From Cyanobium sp. AMD-g (GTDB lineage Bacteria > Cyanobacteriota > Cyanobacteriia > PCC-6307 > Cyanobiaceae), in contig NZ_JAGQCW010000004.1 of NCBI RefSeq assembly GCF_024346395.1, positions 184,910 through 248,909 of the forward strand: a DNA stretch of 64,000 nucleotides, written 5' to 3'. Under the pieces are notes generated by a model. The model worked only from the letters and a program-made list of their open reading frames with translations. It made no database searches and had not been told where the DNA came from. Position numbers and translations under genes: made by a program. Of this stretch, positions 60,531 through 64,000 are shown piece by piece. The number at the start of each line of letters is the position of its first letter. The first letter of the stretch is position 1.

Positions 60531-61495
60531 TGGGCCCGCCGCTGGTGTATCACCCGGCCTATTCGGTCCCCCTGCCCGATGGCCATCGCTTCCCGATGCA
60601 GAAGTTCCGGCTGCTGAAGGAGCGTCTCGAGCAGCTCGAACTCGCCGCCCCCGGGCAGATCCACCAGCCCCTGCCGGTGCCGCGCCGCTGGCTGGAGCTG
60701 GTGCATGGCCGCAGCTACCACGAGGCCTTCGCCCGTGGTCTGCTCAGCCGGCAGGAGCTGCGCCGGATCGGACTGCCCGTGTCCTGGCCCCTGGTGCGAC
60801 GCAGCTGGCTGGCGGTGGGGGGCACGCTGCTGACGGCCCGGTTGGCCCTGCGCCACGGCCTGGCCTGCCATCTGGCGGGCGGCACCCACCACGCCTTCCC
60901 GCTGCATGGCAGTGGCTTCTGCATCTTCAACGACCTCGCCGTGACCGCCCGGGTGCTGCTGGCCGAGGGCCGGGTGCGCCAGGTGCTGGTGGTGGATCTG
61001 GATGTGCACCAGGGGGATGGCACGGCCGCGATCTTCACAGGCGACCCCCGGGTGTTCACCTTCTCCATGCATGGGGCCAGCAATTTCCCCCTGCACAAAC
61101 AGGTGAGCGATCGCGACCTCTCCCTTGAGGACGGCGTGGCGGATGACGCCTACCTGCGGGCCCTGCAGCACACCTTGCCGGATCTGCTGGAGCAGGTCCG
61201 GCCCGACCTTGTTCTCTACAACGCCGGCGTCGATCCGCACCGGGACGACCGCCTCGGCCGGCTGGACCTGAGCGATGACGGTCTGCACCGGCGGGACTGG
61301 CTGGTGATCGACGCCGCCCTGCGCCGCCGCATTCCGGTGGCCACGGTGATCGGTGGTGGCTACGACCACCTGGCCGCCCTGGTGGAGCGGCACACCCTTG
61401 TGGTGCGCGCCGCCGATGCCCTGGCCCGGATCCACGCCACCGGGATGGAGCTGTCATGTCCGGTCACAGATGGCGCCTACGCCGGTAACGGGTGA
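60530..61495 (+). CDS. Histone-deacetylase-family amidohydrolase (AcuC-like)
   Basis: A 321-residue zinc deacetylase of the arginase/HDAC fold. YHPAYSVPLPDGHRFPMQKF is the N-terminal block; GGTHHAFPLHGSGFCIFNDL has the His pair; VVDLDVHQGDGTAAIF and DLVLYNAGVDPHRDD hold the zinc ligands. Bacterial members act on acetylated proteins, polyamines or acetoin-related substrates; here the substrate is unknown. Overlaps the upstream gene by one base. Confidence 0.9.
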   Translation: MGPPLVYHPAYSVPLPDGHRFPMQKFRLLKERLEQLELAAPGQIHQPLPVPRRWLELVHGRSYHEAFARGLLSRQELRRIGLPVSWPLVRRSWLAVGGTLLTARLALRHGLACHLAGGTHHAFPLHGSGFCIFNDLAVTARVLLAEGRVRQVLVVDLDVHQGDGTAAIFTGDPRVFTFSMHGASNFPLHKQVSDRDLSLEDGVADDAYLRALQHTLPDLLEQVRPDLVLYNAGVDPHRDDRLGRLDLSDDGLHRRDWLVIDAALRRRIPVATVIGGGYDHLAALVERHTLVVRAADALARIHATGMELSCPVTDGAYAGNG

Positions 61496-61539
61496 GTCAT
61501 CCGGAAGCGTTTGGCTTGGTGGGCAACGGAGCTTCCACC

Positions 61540-62052
61540 ATGATCAGCCGTTCCTCCCGCCTGCTCCATGCCGCCCTGGTGGTGGCCTGTGGCGCCGGCA
61601 TCGTCTACGCCCCGGTCCAGGCCCAGACCTCCCTGACCCTGCAACTGGGCCAGCCCGGCTACTTCGGCCCGATCAACCTTGGCAATCTGGCCCCGCCGCC
61701 CGTGTACGGCTTCAGACCGGTGATCGTCAGGCCCGACTCCAGGCGACGTGACGGCTGGACCCAGGCCGCCACCCAGCCGGTCTACCTGCGGGTGCCCATG
61801 AATCAGGCCCGGGACTGGGGCCGCTACTGCGGCGTGTATCAGGCCTGCAACGTGCCGGTGCAGTTCGTCCGTGACGACTGGTACCGCAACGTGTACGCCC
61901 CACGGGTGCGGGCCGCCCAGGCCAGAGCGGCCAAAGAGGCCCGCGACCGCTGGCGAGACGCCCGCCAAGCAAACAAGCGGGTGCTGGTGACACCCCAAGG
62001 GCGTGCCTACGGGTTTGAGCGGCGCCGCGACTGGGATGACGACGACGATTGA
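61540..62052 (+). CDS. Secreted basic protein, unknown function
   Basis: About 170 residues from MISRSSRLLHAALVVACGAG, a signal peptide ending at VQAQ. The mature part is beta-rich in its first third (LQLGQPGYFGPINLGNLAPP), then basic and Tyr-rich, ending in a poly-Asp tail (DWDDDDD). It looks like a family of small secreted proteins but I do not recognise it. Start chosen for the signal peptide. Confidence 0.7.
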   Translation: MISRSSRLLHAALVVACGAGIVYAPVQAQTSLTLQLGQPGYFGPINLGNLAPPPVYGFRPVIVRPDSRRRDGWTQAATQPVYLRVPMNQARDWGRYCGVYQACNVPVQFVRDDWYRNVYAPRVRAAQARAAKEARDRWRDARQANKRVLVTPQGRAYGFERRRDWDDDDD

Positions 62053-62131
62053 GAGCCAAGTCCCCAGCGACACGAGAGGGCCCGCCACGGTTGCAAGGCC
62101 GGAACGGGCTTTGTTCTGAGCTGGGTCAGCG

Positions 62132-62299
62132 TCAGCGGCGGCCCAGCAGGTCCTCCCAGGTGAGGGGATGCTGGGCAGGGTCGTGGCGCAGCGGCCTGGC
62201 CACCAGCAGACAGCTGGGATAGGCGGTGCCCCGGCCGGAGACGGCGGGAGAGGCACTGGGGCGGGTCGAAGGCGACGGACGCCTGGAGAGGGTGTTCAT
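62132..62299 (-). CDS. Small protein, unknown function
   Basis: A 55-codon frame from ATG 62299: MNTLSRRPSPSTRPSAS then a segment YPSCLLVARPLRHDPAQHPL with TWEDLLGRR at the end. The C-terminal half reads like a real short protein; the N-terminus is low complexity. No Shine-Dalgarno is evident. Confidence 0.35.
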   Translation of the reverse strand: MNTLSRRPSPSTRPSASPAVSGRGTAYPSCLLVARPLRHDPAQHPLTWEDLLGRR

Positions 62300-62620
62300 G
62301 GGAAAGGACTCAAGGGATATGGATCTCGCACCGGGGTGCTGCCGTTCCCACGCAGGGAATCGCACACGGCAGCCATTGCTGGACCTGGTGGACCGTCCCC
62401 AGGAAGCGCGGGGCGGCTCGGTGCTGGCTCCGGCGAAGGCGAACAACAGGTTCGCCGGCTTCTGCAGGAGGTAACAACCATAACCGATCTTCGTGCCGCT
62501 CCACCCGGGCCGGATCAGAACTCCCCAGCAATCAGACAGATGGTGGCCAGAAAAAATCCCAGACCTACAGTTGCTTGAGGCTCTCGATTCTCTCCGCGGA
62601 GAGGGCCTGTTGCGCCATTC
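62300..62620. other. Intergenic region before the second PilZ gene
   Basis: About 320 bases with no supportable gene; the open frames on either strand are low complexity. Confidence 0.4.
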
Positions 62621-62959
62621 ATGTCCCAAGACCCGCATCCCGAGGGGAAACGAAGCATCCCAAGGCTTCTTGTCCCCGTCGGTGTCTCCGTCAGCCTCAC
62701 CCTGCCCTCAAAGCAGTCGGTGTTTGTCAATCTCCGCGACGTCAGCGAGAAGGGAGCCTGTGTGATGCGTATGGGCGGTCTTGACATCCAGACGGACGAC
62801 AACGTCATCTTCGTGGCCCGCGATTACGACTCCGGCTCGACGATCAAACTGCGCTGCAAGGTGCGCTGGGTGAGGTCGACGGGATTCAGTACCCAACTGG
62901 GCCTTTGCTTCCTCAGTTCGTCGCTGTCGGAGGACTCCCTGACCAGGCTCGTCTCCTGA
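62621..62959 (+). CDS. Single-domain PilZ protein (second copy)
   Basis: A 112-residue PilZ protein: RxxxR in KRSIPRLLVP, D-x-S-x-x-G in RDVSEKGACVMRMGG, then IKLRCKVRWVRSTGFSTQLG with LCF closing the barrel. Both c-di-GMP motifs are present. Convergent with the pentapeptide-repeat gene 10 bases away. Confidence 0.85.
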   Translation: MSQDPHPEGKRSIPRLLVPVGVSVSLTLPSKQSVFVNLRDVSEKGACVMRMGGLDIQTDDNVIFVARDYDSGSTIKLRCKVRWVRSTGFSTQLGLCFLSSSLSEDSLTRLVS

Positions 62960-62969
62960 GACGGCGCCC

Positions 62970-63710
62970 TCAAGCGTCGCCGGCGGCTCCACCGGCGTTG
63001 ACCGGAAAGGGGCCATCATGGCGCGTCTGGCTCAGGTCAGCCCCGCTGAAGTCGGCCCCATCAAGCCTGGCGCCCCTGAGATCCGCCAACGACAAACGTG
63101 CGCCGGTGAAGTTGGCGACGCGCAGATCGGCACGCCTGAGATCGGCACCGGTCAGATCGGCATGGCTGAAATCAGCCCTGGACAGATCAGCGCCATGGAG
63201 ATCGGCATGGCTCAGCACCGTGCTGGAGAAGTTGGCACCCCGCCAACGGCTGAATGGAATTCTGAGCCCTTCGAGATTGGCCCCATGCAGGTCGAAGTCG
63301 TCCTGCCAGAGTCCGGCGGCAGAAAGACTTTCCAGAGCCCTGAGGCGACCGAGGCTGTTGGAGGCGTTTGCCTCGCGCTGGACGAGCAGGAGTTCAAACA
63401 TTTCATGGTGCTCCCGCTCCTTGCGCTTGGCGGCTTCGAGAAGGTAGACGATGGCGGCCGTGACAATACTGAAGGACTCGACATTGCCGATGCTGACGAT
63501 GTCGAGAAAGTCGCTGGTCAGGCAATCGGGTCGCGACGAAGGATCATGACAATTCTCAAAACGGTTGACGGCTGCCAGCAATCCGAAGGAGAGCGTGGCC
63601 GCGATCAGAACACGGAATCCGAACGAGCCGTCCAGCAGGCGGAAGAACGGCGAAGCGCGGCGTCGCTTCTGGCGTGCGTACCAGGAGGAAGGCGGGGAAT
63701 ACTTGATCAT
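62970..63710 (-). CDS. Pentapeptide-repeat membrane protein
   Basis: A 246-residue protein with two membrane helices (FRVLIAATLSFGLLAAV and VESFSIVTAAIVYLLEAA), a coiled-coil stretch (AKRKEREHHEMFELLLVQRE), then about 15 pentapeptide repeats A(D/N)LxX from residue 145 (SHADLHGADLSRADFSHADL and on), forming a right-handed beta-helix. Such membrane-bound pentapeptide proteins are common in cyanobacteria; roles are mostly unknown. Confidence 0.9.
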   Translation of the reverse strand: MIKYSPPSSWYARQKRRRASPFFRLLDGSFGFRVLIAATLSFGLLAAVNRFENCHDPSSRPDCLTSDFLDIVSIGNVESFSIVTAAIVYLLEAAKRKEREHHEMFELLLVQREANASNSLGRLRALESLSAAGLWQDDFDLHGANLEGLRIPFSRWRGANFSSTVLSHADLHGADLSRADFSHADLTGADLRRADLRVANFTGARLSLADLRGARLDGADFSGADLSQTRHDGPFPVNAGGAAGDA

Positions 63711-63824
63711 CGAGGCGTCACGTGGCGACAGGGGAAACGGAAAACACCTGGCTCCAGCCTTGGCGCAGGCTGACCCCGCAGCGCTTGCTGCATCACGGTA
63801 CCGATGTCATCGGTGGACGACCAT

Positions 63825-63850
63825 AAAAAAACCCCTGCTCGCGCAGGGGG
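63825..63850 (-). terminator. Rho-independent terminator of psbA
   Basis: On the minus strand CCCCTGC (63849-63843) and GCAGGGG (63838-63832) form a 7-bp stem with a 4-base loop, followed by seven T. It lies about 30 bases after the psbA stop. Confidence 0.9.
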
Positions 63851-63876
63851 TGGGAAACTCAGAAGCGAGTGTTGGA

Positions 63877-64000
63877 TCAGCCGATGGCCGGGGCGGTCAG
63901 GGCCACAGGAGTGGCGCTGGCAGCCGCCAGGTCGAGCGGGAAGTTGTGCGCATTGCGCTCGTGCATCACTTCCATGCCCAGGCCGGCACGGTTGAGCACG
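63877..64000 (-). CDS. psbA: Photosystem II D1 protein PsbA, C-terminal part (cut by window edge)
   Basis: The last 40 residues of D1: [40 protein letters not shown]. The mature protein ends at the Ala of PLDLA after CtpA removes the C-terminal extension; the alpha-carboxylate, Asp, and His of this region ligate the Mn4CaO5 cluster. The 5' end lies beyond the window. Confidence 0.97.
   Translation of the reverse strand, partial: VLNRAGLGMEVMHERNAHNFPLDLAAASATPVALTAPAIG

Noticed and set aside
63018..63773. 251-codon frame antisense to the pentapeptide-repeat gene
   Set aside because: Periodic shadow of the repeat array.
1..64000. CRISPR arrays, rRNA genes, prophage
   Set aside because: No regularly spaced repeats, no rRNA sequence, and no phage structural or integrase genes were seen.

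Overview
The window looks like the chromosome of a high-GC unicellular picocyanobacterium of the Synechococcus/Cyanobium type (inference). The evidence is the 3' end of a chlorophyll synthase gene at the left edge, the C-terminus of photosystem II D1 (psbA) at the right edge, several cyanobacterial families (DUF4079, a DUF3598-like protein), and GC-rich housekeeping genes.

Layout. 1-9.4 kb: chlG end, class A PBP, rsmB, an alkyltransferase-like protein, trmH, a peptide-type ABC permease, two tandem paralogous OmpR-type response regulators (the second appears to start at CTG) and a convergent histidine kinase. 9.4-29 kb: an accessory region, partly AT-rich, with a PilA-like pilin, a GT41/SPINDLY-type glycosyltransferase, a glycosyltransferase-methyltransferase fusion, an IS3 element abutting an IS21 istB remnant, a VapBC-like pair, a four-gene pseudopilin operon, a minor-pilin operon ending in a lipoprotein and a methyltransferase, and a secreted protein with a C-terminal sorting-like motif. 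29-38 kb: cupin, DM13 and DUF4079 proteins, an intact tRNA-dependent cyclodipeptide synthase with an N-terminal zinc ribbon, a run of toxin-antitoxin modules, lepA, and a graveyard of broken genes. 38.6-44.9 kb: a second, GC-rich version of the minor-pilin set, with its methyltransferase upstream and a NifU-like gene in between. 44.9-64 kb: mostly core genes (serS, rseP, nth, rpsN, pnp, cysQ, rsmI, tRNA-Arg), more PIN-type toxin pairs, an arsR / gapdh-arsJ arsenate resistance locus, an HDAC-like deacetylase, two single-domain PilZ proteins, a pentapeptide-repeat membrane protein and psbA.

Themes. Surface pili dominate: one major pilin, four pseudopilins, two parallel minor-pilin operons each linked to a lipoprotein and a methyltransferase of the same family, two PilZ proteins, and two probable glycosyltransferases. 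The two minor-pilin sets encode the same five secreted proteins in the same order, but differ strongly in base composition and in the position of the methyltransferase; this is the best candidate for an undescribed system. Toxin-antitoxin modules are dense: seven apparently intact pairs plus remnants. The cyclodipeptide synthase is the clearest specialised-metabolism gene. No CRISPR array or rRNA gene was seen.
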